64,000 nucleotides of DNA from Sphingopyxis sp. HIX (GCF_001468285.1 NZ_LNSB01000017.1:1-64000); one strand, 5' to 3'. Counted from the stretch's first letter, positions 43,822-51,740 are shown. Notes: generated by a model not told the origin, from the sequence alone. Numbers and translations: made by a program.

Positions 43822-44496
43822 ATGTCCGTCAATCCCAATGCCAATATCGAAGTCACCGCCTTCGACTGGGTCCCCGATTTCGCGCGCGGTTTCGTCCGCG
43901 ACCTCCGCCCGCGCTGGGCGTGCGAGGAGATCGGGCTCGACTATGCCGAGCATCTGATCAGCGCGATCAACCGCCCGGCCGACCATTTCCTGTTCCAGCC
44001 GTGGGGGCAGGTGCCGGTGCTCAACGACGGCGGCATCCGCCTGTTCGAAAGCGGCGCGATCCTGCTTCACCTCGCCGAAAAGGATGCGCGCCTGATGCCG
44101 CGCGACCCGCAGGCGCGCGCCAACACGCTCGCCTGGCTGTTCGCCGCCTATAACAGCGTCGAGCCGATGCTGTTCGAGCTCGGCAATGTCGACATCTTCG
44201 CCAAGGATGAAGAATGGGCGCAGCTGCGTCGGCCGAGCCTGATCGAGTTCATCCAGGGCCGGCTCGGCCGTCTCAACGACGCGATGGGCGACAAGGAGTA
44301 TCTCGCCGGCGAGTTCAGCGTCGCCGACATCGCGATGGCCACCGTCCTGCGCGAGGCGGTCGAGGCCGGATTGATCGCCGAGCAGCCCAAGCTGCAGGCC
44401 TATTTGGGTCGCTGCCTCGCCCGCCCCGCCTTCCAGCGCGCGATGGACGCGCAGCTGGCCGCCTTCAGCGAAGAAGCGGGTCCACCCGCCGCCTGA
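43822..44496 (+). CDS. Glutathione S-transferase family protein
   Basis: 224 residues. The N-terminal thioredoxin fold contains the glutathione-binding GQVPVLNDGGIRLFESGAIL; the C-terminal helical domain contains YLAGEFSVADIAMATVL, the family's N-capping motif. No cysteine or serine is obvious at the usual catalytic place in FDWVPDFARGFVRD, so catalytic type is unclear. AAAGGAGAGGATC precedes ATG 43822. One of two GSTs in this cluster. Confidence 0.9.
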   Translation: MSVNPNANIEVTAFDWVPDFARGFVRDLRPRWACEEIGLDYAEHLISAINRPADHFLFQPWGQVPVLNDGGIRLFESGAILLHLAEKDARLMPRDPQARANTLAWLFAAYNSVEPMLFELGNVDIFAKDEEWAQLRRPSLIEFIQGRLGRLNDAMGDKEYLAGEFSVADIAMATVLREAVEAGLIAEQPKLQAYLGRCLARPAFQRAMDAQLAAFSEEAGPPAA

Positions 44497-44528
44497 TCCC
44501 CCCTCCCACACCCCCAAGGAGAGAAAAG

Positions 44529-45248
44529 ATGACCTATGTAGAAGGATTTGTCGTCGCGGTGCCCACCGCGAACAAGGAAGCCTATCGCAAGCACGCCGCC
44601 GACGCCGCGCCCCTGTTCAAGGAATTCGGGGTCGCCCGCATGGTCGAATGCTGGGGCGACGACGTCCCCGACGGCAAGGTCAACGACTTCAAGGGCGCGG
44701 TCCAGGCCAGGGACGACGAGACCGTCGTGTTCAGCTGGTTCGAATATCCCGACAAGGCGACGCGCGACGCCGCGACCGAGAAGATGATGAACGATCCGCG
44801 CATGGCGGCGATGGGCGGCGAAATGCCCTTCGACGGCAAGCGCATGATCATCGGCGGCTTCGAATCGATCGTCGACGACCGCGCCGAGGGCAGCACCGGC
44901 TATGCCGACGGCTATGTCGTCCCCGTCCCCGACGCCAACAAGGAAGCCTATCGCGCGATGGCCGAAAAGGCCTCGCAGGTGTTCCGCGACTATGGCGCGA
45001 CGCGCGTGGTCGAGGCGTGGGGCGACGACGTCCCCGACGGCACGGTCACCGACTACAGTCGTGCCGCGCACAAGCAGGACGGCGAGACGGTCGTCTACAG
45101 CTGGGTCGAATGGCCCGACAAGGAAACGCGCACCGCGGGCTGGGAAAAGATGATGAAGGACGAGCGGATGCAGCACGATCCGAACGACCAGACCTTCGAC
45201 GGCAAGCGCATGATCTACGGCGGCTTCGAGCCGATCGTGATGGCGTGA
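44529..45248 (+). CDS. Tandem DUF1428 protein (two domains fused)
   Basis: 239 residues made of two homologous DUF1428 halves. Half one runs from YVEGFVVAVPTANKEAYRKH to FDGKRMIIGGFESIV, half two from YADGYVVPVPDANKEAYRAM to FDGKRMIYGGFEPIV. Each carries the ECWGDDVPDGKVNDF or EAWGDDVPDGTVTDY motif. DUF1428 proteins are normally single-domain, about 120 residues, with a ferredoxin-like (Dabb-type) fold and no known function. ATG 44529 has CAAGGAGAGAAAAG before it. The fusion probably mimics a dimer in one chain. Confidence 0.9.
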   Translation: MTYVEGFVVAVPTANKEAYRKHAADAAPLFKEFGVARMVECWGDDVPDGKVNDFKGAVQARDDETVVFSWFEYPDKATRDAATEKMMNDPRMAAMGGEMPFDGKRMIIGGFESIVDDRAEGSTGYADGYVVPVPDANKEAYRAMAEKASQVFRDYGATRVVEAWGDDVPDGTVTDYSRAAHKQDGETVVYSWVEWPDKETRTAGWEKMMKDERMQHDPNDQTFDGKRMIYGGFEPIVMA

Positions 45249-45268
45249 CGGCGCGCCGCGGAGATCGG

Positions 45269-45823
45269 ATGATGACCGGCACGCAACAGCCCGAAAAGCG
45301 CATCGCGTCGTGCCGGTGCGGCGCGGTGACGCTGGAGCTGACCGGTCCGCCGATCGTCGCGGCGACCTGCTATTGCGCGAGCTGCCAGGCGGCCGGGGCG
45401 GCGTTCGACGCGCTTCCCGGTGCGCCGGGCACGCTCGGCGGCGACGGCGGCACACCCTATGTGCTGATGCGCAAGGACCGCATGGTCTGGCTGTCGGGAA
45501 CGGGCGAGCTCGACGAGCATCGGCTGAAGCCCGATTCGCCGACGCGGCGCTTCGTCGCGCGCTGCTGCAACGCGCCGGTCGCGCTTGAATTCACCAAGGG
45601 GCATTGGCTGAGCGTCTATTCGGCGCACCTCGCCGAGGCCGAGCGCCCGGCGGCCGAGATGCGCACCATGGTCAAGGAACGGCCCGCGGGCGTCGAGCTC
45701 GCCGATGACGCGCTGAACTACGACGGCCATTCGGGCCGCTTCATGTGGCGGCTCCTGAAGGCCTGGGCGGCGATGGGCTTTCGCGCCCCGCCGGTCGAGG
45801 CGATGCAGGGATATGGCCGATGA
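45269..45823 (+). CDS. GFA-like zinc-binding protein
   Basis: 184 residues. The N-terminal CRCG (C15, C17) and CYCASC (C34, C36, C39) with the later RCCNAP pair resemble the zinc sites of the Gfa/CENP-V family, which includes glutathione-dependent formaldehyde-activating enzyme. The rest diverges from Gfa, so formaldehyde handling is only a possibility. Start ATG 45269 or 45272. The stop overlaps the next gene by 4 bases. Confidence 0.8.
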   Translation: MMTGTQQPEKRIASCRCGAVTLELTGPPIVAATCYCASCQAAGAAFDALPGAPGTLGGDGGTPYVLMRKDRMVWLSGTGELDEHRLKPDSPTRRFVARCCNAPVALEFTKGHWLSVYSAHLAEAERPAAEMRTMVKERPAGVELADDALNYDGHSGRFMWRLLKAWAAMGFRAPPVEAMQGYGR

Positions 45824-46119
45824 GCAGCCCCGCCGACCGCATCGAGATCGAGAATATCACGAGCCCCGGGCATAAGATGCGCGTCGACCGCGCCAAATAT
45901 GACGCGATGAAGGCGGCGTTGCTCGCGGTGGTGCCGCAGGACGCACCCGGGATGACCGTCGCCGAGGTGAAGGCGGGCGTGCTCCCGCTGCTGCCGGACG
46001 ATCTGTTCCCCGGCGGCGCCAAGGCCGGCTGGTGGCTGAAGGCCGCGCAGCTCGACCTCGAGGCGAAGCGCGTCATCGCGCGCGCGAATACCAAGCCGCT
46101 GCGACTGCACCGGATCTGA
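45820..46119 (+). CDS. Small conserved protein (resembles DUF6958)
   Basis: 99 residues: GHKMRVDRAKYDAMKAALLA, PDDLFPGGAKAGWWLKAAQL, DLEAKRVIARANTKPLRLHR. I recognise the pattern as that of the DUF6958 family, from memory and not certain. Cytoplasmic, helical, no known function. ATG 45820 overlaps the preceding stop (ATGA), so it is coupled to the GFA-like gene. Confidence 0.8.
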   Translation: MSSPADRIEIENITSPGHKMRVDRAKYDAMKAALLAVVPQDAPGMTVAEVKAGVLPLLPDDLFPGGAKAGWWLKAAQLDLEAKRVIARANTKPLRLHRI

Positions 46120-46143
46120 CGAGCGGGGGAAAGGAGAAGGACG

Positions 46144-46869
46144 ATGGATCATATCACCTACCCCAACGAGAGCGCCGAGTACCGCACTGCACGCAACGCT
46201 TTGCTCGATGCCGAGATCGCGCTGCGGCGCCAGATCGAGGCGGTCGCGGCGCAGCGCCGCGCGCTGCCCCCCGGCGGCGAAATCCCCGAGGACTATGTCT
46301 TCGAACGTATCGGCGCGTTCCAGCGCCCCGAGACCGTGCGGCTGTCCGAACTGTTCGGCGACAAGAAGAGCATCATCCTGCAAAGCTTCATGTTCGGGCC
46401 CGAGCGCGACGTGCCCTGTTCGGGCTGCACGCATATGCTCGATTCGATCGACGGCGGCGCGCGCTATGTCGACGATCGCACCCCGCTCTATGTCGTCGCC
46501 AAGTCGCCGATCGCGCGGCTGGTCGAATGGGCGCGGCGGCGCGGCTGGAAGCACCTGACCTTCCTGTCCGACGTCACCACGCGCTATTCGGCCGATTATT
46601 TCGGCGACACCCGCAAATTCCCGCCGTCGATGCGCGCCGACCGCAAGCTCGGCCCCGGCGAGGAATGGGACGAGACGATCTTCAACAGCTTCCGCAAGGA
46701 CGGCGACACCATCCGGCATCATTGGGGCAGCGAAATGGCTTTCGCGCCCGAGGACCCCGGCCAGCACCACCGCGCGGGCGACCAGGTCGACGCGCTGTGG
46801 GGCCTGCTCGACATGACCCCCGAAGGTCGCGGGGATTATTTTCCGACCGTCGAAGGAGGAAAGACATGA
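46144..46869 (+). CDS. DUF899 thioredoxin-like protein
   Basis: 241 residues. DUF899 hallmarks are present: the long N-terminal helix (ARNALLDAEIALRRQIEAVA), SFMFGPERDVPCSGCTHMLD with a CxxC pair (C92, C95), WKHLTFLSDVTTRYSADY, and a terminal LDMTPEGRGDYFP. The family has a thioredoxin-like fold and often sits beside VOC proteins; its reaction is unknown. Here the CxxC keeps both cysteines. GGAAAGGAGAAGG is the ribosome site. The stop overlaps the next start (ATGA). Confidence 0.92.
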   Translation: MDHITYPNESAEYRTARNALLDAEIALRRQIEAVAAQRRALPPGGEIPEDYVFERIGAFQRPETVRLSELFGDKKSIILQSFMFGPERDVPCSGCTHMLDSIDGGARYVDDRTPLYVVAKSPIARLVEWARRRGWKHLTFLSDVTTRYSADYFGDTRKFPPSMRADRKLGPGEEWDETIFNSFRKDGDTIRHHWGSEMAFAPEDPGQHHRAGDQVDALWGLLDMTPEGRGDYFPTVEGGKT

Positions 46870-47675
46870 GCCAGAACAAAGAAAATGGGGCATCGAACTT
46901 CATCTGGTACGAACTGATGACCAGCGATCCCAAGGGCGCCGCCGATTTCTACGGCGCCGTCGTCGGTTGGAGCATCCCCGACAGCGGCGAGGCGACCGCG
47001 GGCGGGGTCGATTATCGCATGATCGTCCGCGACGACGGCGGCAATGCCGGCGGCGTGCTGACGCTGACCGCCGATATGGAAGCCGGCGGCGCGCGGCCGA
47101 TCTGGCTCGGCTATCTGCACGTCGACGACGTCGATACCGCGGTCGCGGCGATCACCGCCGATGGCGGCGCGGTCCAGATGGGTCCGATGGACATCCCGGT
47201 CGGGCGTATCGCGATGGTCACCGACCCGCAGGGCGCGCCCTTCTACATCATGGACCCTACCCCGCCGCCGGGATCGGAGGGCATGGAAAGCGACGTCTTT
47301 TCGATGGACCAGCCGCAGCGCGTCCGCTGGAACGAGCTCGCGACCAGCGACCCCGACGCCGCGATCGCCTTCTACACCAAGCATTTCGGCTGGGGGCAGG
47401 AGGGCGAGATGGATATGGGTCCCGCCGGCGCCTATCGCTTCATCCAGCGCGGCGAAGTCGGCATCGGCGCGGTGATGCCACTGATGGAAGGTTATCCGGT
47501 GCCGGTGTGGAATTTCTACATCGGCGTCGACGACATCGACCGCGCGCGTGAAGCGGTCGCGGCGAACGGCGGCACGATCACCAACGAGCCGATGGAAATC
47601 CCCGGCGGCGAATATGCGATGAACGCGATCGACCCGCAGGGCGCGCCGATCGGCTTCGTCGGCCCGCGCAAATAA
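46866..47675 (+). CDS. Two-domain VOC family protein
   Basis: 269 residues with two glyoxalase-like modules: residues about 11-125 (FIWYELMTSDPKGAADFYGA to MVTDPQGAPFYIMDP) and about 140-265 (VRWNELATSDPDAAIAFYTK to MNAIDPQGAPIGFVGP). The two halves are clearly related to each other. Proteins of this shape are often annotated as hydroxylases or dioxygenases without proof. Coupled to DUF899 by a 4-base overlap. Confidence 0.92.
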   Translation: MSQNKENGASNFIWYELMTSDPKGAADFYGAVVGWSIPDSGEATAGGVDYRMIVRDDGGNAGGVLTLTADMEAGGARPIWLGYLHVDDVDTAVAAITADGGAVQMGPMDIPVGRIAMVTDPQGAPFYIMDPTPPPGSEGMESDVFSMDQPQRVRWNELATSDPDAAIAFYTKHFGWGQEGEMDMGPAGAYRFIQRGEVGIGAVMPLMEGYPVPVWNFYIGVDDIDRAREAVAANGGTITNEPMEIPGGEYAMNAIDPQGAPIGFVGPRK

Positions 47676-47699
47676 TCCGAGCCCCCAAGGAGAGAGACG

Positions 47700-48194
47700 A
47701 TGAGCAAGACCCCGATGACCCTCTGCCTCTGGTACGAGGGCGACGCCGAGGAGGCCGCGGCCTTCTACGCCGCGACCTTCGCCGACAGCAAAGTCGGCGC
47801 GGTCACCCGCGCGCCCGCCGATTCGCCGGGCGGCAAGGAAGGCGATGTGATGACCGTCGACTTCACCCTGCTCGGAACGCCATGCATCGGCCTCAACGGC
47901 CCGCCGCTGTTCAAGCATAATGAATCCTTCTCGTTCCAGGTGCACACCGACACGCAGGCGGAGACCGACCAGCTGTGGGACGCGATCACTGGCAATGGCG
48001 GCGCCGAGAGCGTGTGCGGCTGGTGCAAGGACAAATGGGGCGTCAACTGGCAGATCACCCCGCGCGCGCTGACCGACGCGACCACCGGCAGCGACCGCGC
48101 CGCCGCGAAGCGCGCCTTCGAGGCGATGATGGGGATGAAGAAGATCGACATCGCCGCGATCGAGGCCGCGGTGCGCGGCGAAGCGGTTACCTAG
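47700..48194 (+). CDS. PhnB-like VOC protein, copy A
   Basis: 164 residues: MTLCLWYEGDAEEAAAFYAA, GGAESVCGWCKDKWGVNWQI and MGMKKIDIAAIEAAVRGE at the C-terminus. This is the PhnB/3-demethylubiquinone-methyltransferase-like branch of the VOC superfamily (name historical; no methyltransferase fold is present). It is a close paralogue of the gene at 48643-49149, sharing long identical runs around CGWCKDKWGVNWQITPR. A CAAGGAGAGAGACG ribosome site precedes ATG 47700. Confidence 0.92.
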   Translation: MSKTPMTLCLWYEGDAEEAAAFYAATFADSKVGAVTRAPADSPGGKEGDVMTVDFTLLGTPCIGLNGPPLFKHNESFSFQVHTDTQAETDQLWDAITGNGGAESVCGWCKDKWGVNWQITPRALTDATTGSDRAAAKRAFEAMMGMKKIDIAAIEAAVRGEAVT

Positions 48195-48220
48195 CCACCG
48201 GCCAAGGGAGGGAGAGGAAG

Positions 48221-48646
48221 ATGGAAGGCCAGAAAAACCAGGGGCCGACGAGCGGCCTGACCCCGCATATCGCGATCGGCGGCAAGCGCGGCGCCGAGGC
48301 GATCGATTTCTACGTCAAGGCGTTCGGCGCGACCGAGCAGATGCGCATGCCCGCGCAGGACGGTGTGCGGCTGATGCACGCGCATCTGACGGTCAACGGC
48401 GCCTCGCTGATGATGCACGACGATTTCCCCGAATATACGGGGAGTGCGATGGGCGCGCCGACCGGGGTGACGCTGCACCTCCACGTCGACGACACCGATC
48501 GCTGGTACGAACGCGCGATCGCCGCGGGCGCGACGTCGACGCTCGAACCGCACGATGCTTTCTGGGGGGACCGTTACGCCCAGGTGAAAGATCCGTTCGG
48601 CCATCTCTGGTCGATCGGCGGGCCCATCAAAGGAGAGACGAAATGA
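48221..48646 (+). CDS. VOC family protein (PhnB/bleomycin-resistance type)
   Basis: 141 residues: LTPHIAIGGKRGAEAIDFYV, LMHAHLTVNGASLMMHDDFP, VDDTDRWYERAIAAGATSTL and FWGDRYAQVKDPFGHLWSI. This is the YdeN/PhnB-type single VOC domain, distinct from its two neighbours. GGGAGGGAGAGGAAG precedes ATG 48221. The stop overlaps the next start (ATGA). Catalytic role unknown. Confidence 0.92.
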   Translation: MEGQKNQGPTSGLTPHIAIGGKRGAEAIDFYVKAFGATEQMRMPAQDGVRLMHAHLTVNGASLMMHDDFPEYTGSAMGAPTGVTLHLHVDDTDRWYERAIAAGATSTLEPHDAFWGDRYAQVKDPFGHLWSIGGPIKGETK

Positions 48647-49149
48647 GCAACGGAACCGAACCCGTGACCATGTGCCTGTGGTACGACAACGACGCCGAGG
48701 CCGCGGCGAAATTCTATGCCGCGACCTTCCCGAACAGCGAGTTCGTCGCCGCGACGCGCTCGCCGAGCGATTTCCCCGACGGCAAGGAAGGCGATGTACT
48801 GACGGTCGAGTTCACCGTCATGGGCATCCCCTTCATCGCGATCAACGGCGGCCCCGCGTTCAAGCAGGATGAGGCGTTCTCGATCGTGATCAACACCGAC
48901 ACGCAGGAGGAGACCGACCGTTACTGGAACGCGATCGTCGATAATGGCGGGGCGGAGAGCATGTGCGGCTGGTGCAAGGACAAATGGGGGGTCAACTGGC
49001 AGATCACCCCGCGCGTGCTGACGCAGTCGATGACCAACCCCGACCGCGCCGCCGCCAAGCGCGCGATGGACGCGATGATGGGGATGAAGAAGATCGACAT
49101 CGCCGCGATCGAAGCCGCGCTGAAGGGCGAAGAAGTTGGCGCGGCGTAG
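48643..49149 (+). CDS. PhnB-like VOC protein, copy B
   Basis: 168 residues. The sequence follows copy A (47700-48194) throughout: VTMCLWYDNDAEAAAKFYAA, GGAESMCGWCKDKWGVNWQI, MMGMKKIDIAAIEAALKGEE. Likely tandem duplication interrupted by the VOC gene at 48221. ATG 48643 overlaps the preceding stop, with AAAGGAGAGACG upstream. The next gene begins 14 bases inside its end. Confidence 0.92.
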   Translation: MSNGTEPVTMCLWYDNDAEAAAKFYAATFPNSEFVAATRSPSDFPDGKEGDVLTVEFTVMGIPFIAINGGPAFKQDEAFSIVINTDTQEETDRYWNAIVDNGGAESMCGWCKDKWGVNWQITPRVLTQSMTNPDRAAAKRAMDAMMGMKKIDIAAIEAALKGEEVGAA

Positions 49150-49588
49150 CCCGGCGCTCTTCGCGTGGCTGCTCTGCGGCACGCTCGACATCGTCTATGC
49201 GGCGGTGTCGAGCGTGGTGCAGGGCGGCACCGTCTCGTCGATGCTCCATGCCGTCGCGAGCGGGCCCTTCGGCGACGGCGCGCGCCAATGGGGTGTGGCC
49301 GGCGACATCGCGGGGCTCGCGACGCATTTCGCGATCATGGGCGCGATGGTCGCGGCGTGGTTCTTCGTCGCGCGGCGCTGGCAGGCGCTCACCACCTGGC
49401 CGTGGTGGCTCACCGGCACGCTCTACGGGCTGCTGCTCTATATCATCATGAACGGCGTCGTGCTGCCGCTGCGCTTCGGCTCGCCCTTTCCGCCGACCGA
49501 CCTCGTCAAGGGCGCGATCGCGCTCTTCCCGCATATCTTCTTCGTCGGCTGGCCGCTCGCCTGGCTGACGCGCAAGGACAATCGCTGA
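49136..49588 (+). CDS. Small four-helix membrane protein, unknown
   Basis: 150 residues from a TTG start that overlaps the preceding VOC gene by 14 bases; no in-frame ATG or GTG fits. Four hydrophobic segments at about 7-27, 52-75, 88-108 and 125-145 (LFAWLLCGTLDIVYAAVSSV, AGLATHFAIMGAMVAAWFFV, WWLTGTLYGLLLYIIMNGVV, LFPHIFFVGWPLAWLTRK). I do not recognise the family. Its stop overlaps the GST start (TGATG), which supports it as a real operon member. Confidence 0.75.
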   Translation: MARRSPALFAWLLCGTLDIVYAAVSSVVQGGTVSSMLHAVASGPFGDGARQWGVAGDIAGLATHFAIMGAMVAAWFFVARRWQALTTWPWWLTGTLYGLLLYIIMNGVVLPLRFGSPFPPTDLVKGAIALFPHIFFVGWPLAWLTRKDNR

Positions 49589-50241
49589 TGCTGATCTTCT
49601 ATGGCCACCCCTTTTCGAGCTACACGTGGAAGGCGCTGATCGCGCTCTACGAGAAGGATATCGCCTTCGACTATCGCAACGTCGATCCGGCCTTTCCCGA
49701 CCATATGCCCGAGCTCCGGGCGCATTGGCCGGTCGGACAGTTTCCGCTGATCGTCCATGACGGCGTTCCATATTTCGAGACCTCGATCATCATCGAATAT
49801 CTCGACCGGCTGGTGCCCGAGCCGCGGATGATCCCCGCGGATCCCGACGCGGCGCTCAGGGTGCGCTTCTTCGACCGTATCTTCGACCATCATGTGATGG
49901 CCCAGGGGCAGCATGTCGTGAACGACGCGATCCGCGGCCCCGACGGCCATGTCCCGTCGATCGTCGACGGCGCCAAGGCGAAGCTCGAAACGATCTACGC
50001 CTGGCTCGACAAGGAGCTGGCGGGCGGCGGCTGGGCGACGCCTTATGGCTTTACGCTGGCCGATTGCGCCGCGGCGCCGTCGCTCTTCTACGCCGACTGG
50101 GTGCACCGGATCGACGCGAAATACGAGAATTTGCGCGGATACCGCGCGCGGCTGCTCGCGCACCCGTCCGTATCGCGCTGCGTCGAGGAAGCGCGCCCCT
50201 ACCGCGCCTATTTCCCGCTGGGCGCGCCCGATCGGGATTGA
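49588..50241 (+). CDS. Glutathione S-transferase, last gene of the TetR cluster
   Basis: 217 residues. Start MLIFYGHPFSSYTWKALIAL with Ser/Tyr at the catalytic place, WPVGQFPLIVHDGVPYFETS (the glutathione gamma-glutamyl site, ETS replacing ES), and the C-terminal TPYGFTLADCAAAPSLFYAD. It overlaps the membrane protein stop by one base. A strong inverted repeat with 30-bp arms follows 16 bases after the stop and probably ends the transcript. Confidence 0.93.
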   Translation: MLIFYGHPFSSYTWKALIALYEKDIAFDYRNVDPAFPDHMPELRAHWPVGQFPLIVHDGVPYFETSIIIEYLDRLVPEPRMIPADPDAALRVRFFDRIFDHHVMAQGQHVVNDAIRGPDGHVPSIVDGAKAKLETIYAWLDKELAGGGWATPYGFTLADCAAAPSLFYADWVHRIDAKYENLRGYRARLLAHPSVSRCVEEARPYRAYFPLGAPDRD

Positions 50242-50257
50242 GGCCGGCCTATATTCT

Positions 50258-50341
50258 GATCGTCATCCCGGCGAAGGCCGGGATCTCGCCCGTGCAGCAT
50301 GACGATAGGGTGAGATCCCGGCCTTCGCCGGGATGACGATC
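50258..50341. repeat. Long inverted repeat (GTCATCCCGG family)
   Basis: 30-bp perfect arms (50258-50287 and 50312-50341) around 24 bases. The unit GTCATCCCGGCGAAGGCCGG is a very common dispersed repeat in sphingomonads and other proteobacteria. It closes the TetR cluster. GGTTA-N10-TAACC (50343-50361) follows on, upstream of the next gene. Confidence 0.88.
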
Positions 50342-50457
50342 CGGTTAAGGAACGCCATAACCCGCCGTCCCGAAATGGCACGGCGAGCCTCTGGTTAATG
50401 AAGCGCTGACCGTGCCGCTTTGCCAATTGGCAAGCGCGCCCGCGCGAGAGCGGAGGC

Positions 50458-51252
50458 ATGATTTCGGCCTCCGCCCTCGTCCGCACGCTCATCGTCGCGC
50501 TCTTCGCGTCGGTGCTGGCGTTCGCGCCCGCGAAGGCGCAGCAGGCCGGCTACACGACCGTCACGACCACGATCACTTGGAGCTATTCGGACGGCGGCGA
50601 CGATGACGGCGACTTCATCGACGAGGATGCCGCGCTGCTGGGCGATGAAGCGCTCGCACTCGACAAGGATGCCGACGACACGGGCGTCGCGACGCGCCGC
50701 TACGCCCCCTCCGCGCATCTCGCGACGCTCGGCCGCGCGAAGGCGGTCTACGGCCCCTTTTCGGTGATCGATGCGACGACGGTGCGCATGGCGGGCGATG
50801 TCGACGGCGCGACGCCGCGCCAGTTCGCGGCGATGCTGGCGGCGCATCCGGGGCTGAAGCGGCTCGAGATGATCGACTGCCCAGGCAGCCTCGACGAAGA
50901 TGCGAACCTGATCCTCGCCCGCGCGATCCGGCGCCAGGGCATGGAGACGGTGGTGCCCGCGGGCGGTTCGGTGCGCTCGGGCGCGGTCGAGCTGTGGATG
51001 GCGGGCGTCAAGCGCAGCGCCGCCCCCGACGCCGAGTTCGGGGTGCACAGCTGGGCCGACGAATATGGCCGCGAGGCGCGCGACTATCCCACAAGCGACC
51101 CGGTGCACGCCGAATATCTGGGCTATTACCGCGAAATGGGGCTCGACGACGCCAAGGCGCGCGCCTTCTACGCGATGACCAACGCGACGCCCTTCGACGA
51201 CGTCACCTACCTCACGCGCGACGACATGGCGCGCTATGTGGCGCTGAATTAA
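50458..51252 (+). CDS. Predicted periplasmic ClpP/crotonase-fold protein
   Basis: 264 residues with a signal peptide ending APAKA-Q. Residues 45-75 are highly acidic, with a calcium-loop-like DGGDDDGDFIDED. The second half follows the periplasmic ClpP-like pattern: LEMIDCPGSLDEDANLILAR, then GGSVRSGAVELWMAGVKR with the likely nucleophile S174, and FGVHSWADEYG with H197. This supports a serine protease-like fold; activity is not proven. AGAGCGGAGGC precedes ATG 50458. It stands alone between two hairpins. Relatives are usually annotated only as alpha/beta or hypothetical. Confidence 0.75.
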   Translation: MISASALVRTLIVALFASVLAFAPAKAQQAGYTTVTTTITWSYSDGGDDDGDFIDEDAALLGDEALALDKDADDTGVATRRYAPSAHLATLGRAKAVYGPFSVIDATTVRMAGDVDGATPRQFAAMLAAHPGLKRLEMIDCPGSLDEDANLILARAIRRQGMETVVPAGGSVRSGAVELWMAGVKRSAAPDAEFGVHSWADEYGREARDYPTSDPVHAEYLGYYREMGLDDAKARAFYAMTNATPFDDVTYLTRDDMARYVALN

Positions 51253-51253
51253 C

Positions 51254-51332
51254 CGTCGCCCCCGCGGAGGCGGGGGGTCGCTGTAGGCGTGGCGCAAGGC
51301 TACAAGCGGCCCCCGCCTGCGCGGGGGCGACG
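51254..51332. repeat. GC-rich inverted repeat (CGTCGCCCCCGC arms)
   Basis: Exact 12-bp arms at 51254-51265 and 51321-51332 with further pairing inside (GGCGGGGGG with CCCCCGCC). It starts one base after the stop of the ClpP-like gene and probably ends its transcript. It is a dispersed-repeat type rather than a T-tailed terminator. Confidence 0.8.
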
Positions 51333-51378
51333 TGCTTTATCCTTGTAACACGCCCCCTCTCTCCCCACATCGCCCCGC

Positions 51379-51717
51379 ATGGCAAAGCGCAGCCTTTACC
51401 AGCGATTGCGATCGACCGCACAAGTGCGGCTGACGCTCTTCTGCCTCGGCATCTTGCTGATGATCACCGGCGTGCTGATCGGCCCGCTGCCCGGCCCCGG
51501 CTTCCTGATCGTCTTTCCCGTCGGGCTGATGCTCTGCCTCCAGAACAGCGCCTGGGCGAAGCGCATCTATGTCCGCTTCAAGCGGCGGCACCCGCGCTAC
51601 GCCGGCTGGACCGACCGCGTGATGCGGCGCGCGAGCGCGGCGCGGCGGCGCGAGCGCGACGCGCTCGATGGCGGGGTTAACGACACGGCATTGAAATCCC
51701 GCCCCAATGAAGATTGA
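51379..51717 (+). CDS. PGPGW-type small membrane protein
   Basis: 112 residues with two close hydrophobic segments around VRLTLFCLGILLMITGVLIG and GPLPGPGFLIVFPVGLMLCL, the core of the PGPGW family of putative transmembrane proteins, and a basic C-terminal tail. No function is known. It lies upstream of rpmH, whose promoter overlaps its last bases or begins just after its stop. Confidence 0.8.
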   Translation: MAKRSLYQRLRSTAQVRLTLFCLGILLMITGVLIGPLPGPGFLIVFPVGLMLCLQNSAWAKRIYVRFKRRHPRYAGWTDRVMRRASAARRRERDALDGGVNDTALKSRPNED

Positions 51718-51740
51718 TCGCCAAATGCGACCGGGGCCAA

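Noticed and set aside
47700..49149. PhnB-like VOC proteins as 3-demethylubiquinone methyltransferases
   Set aside because: No Rossmann SAM-binding fold is present; that family name is a historical misannotation of VOC proteins.
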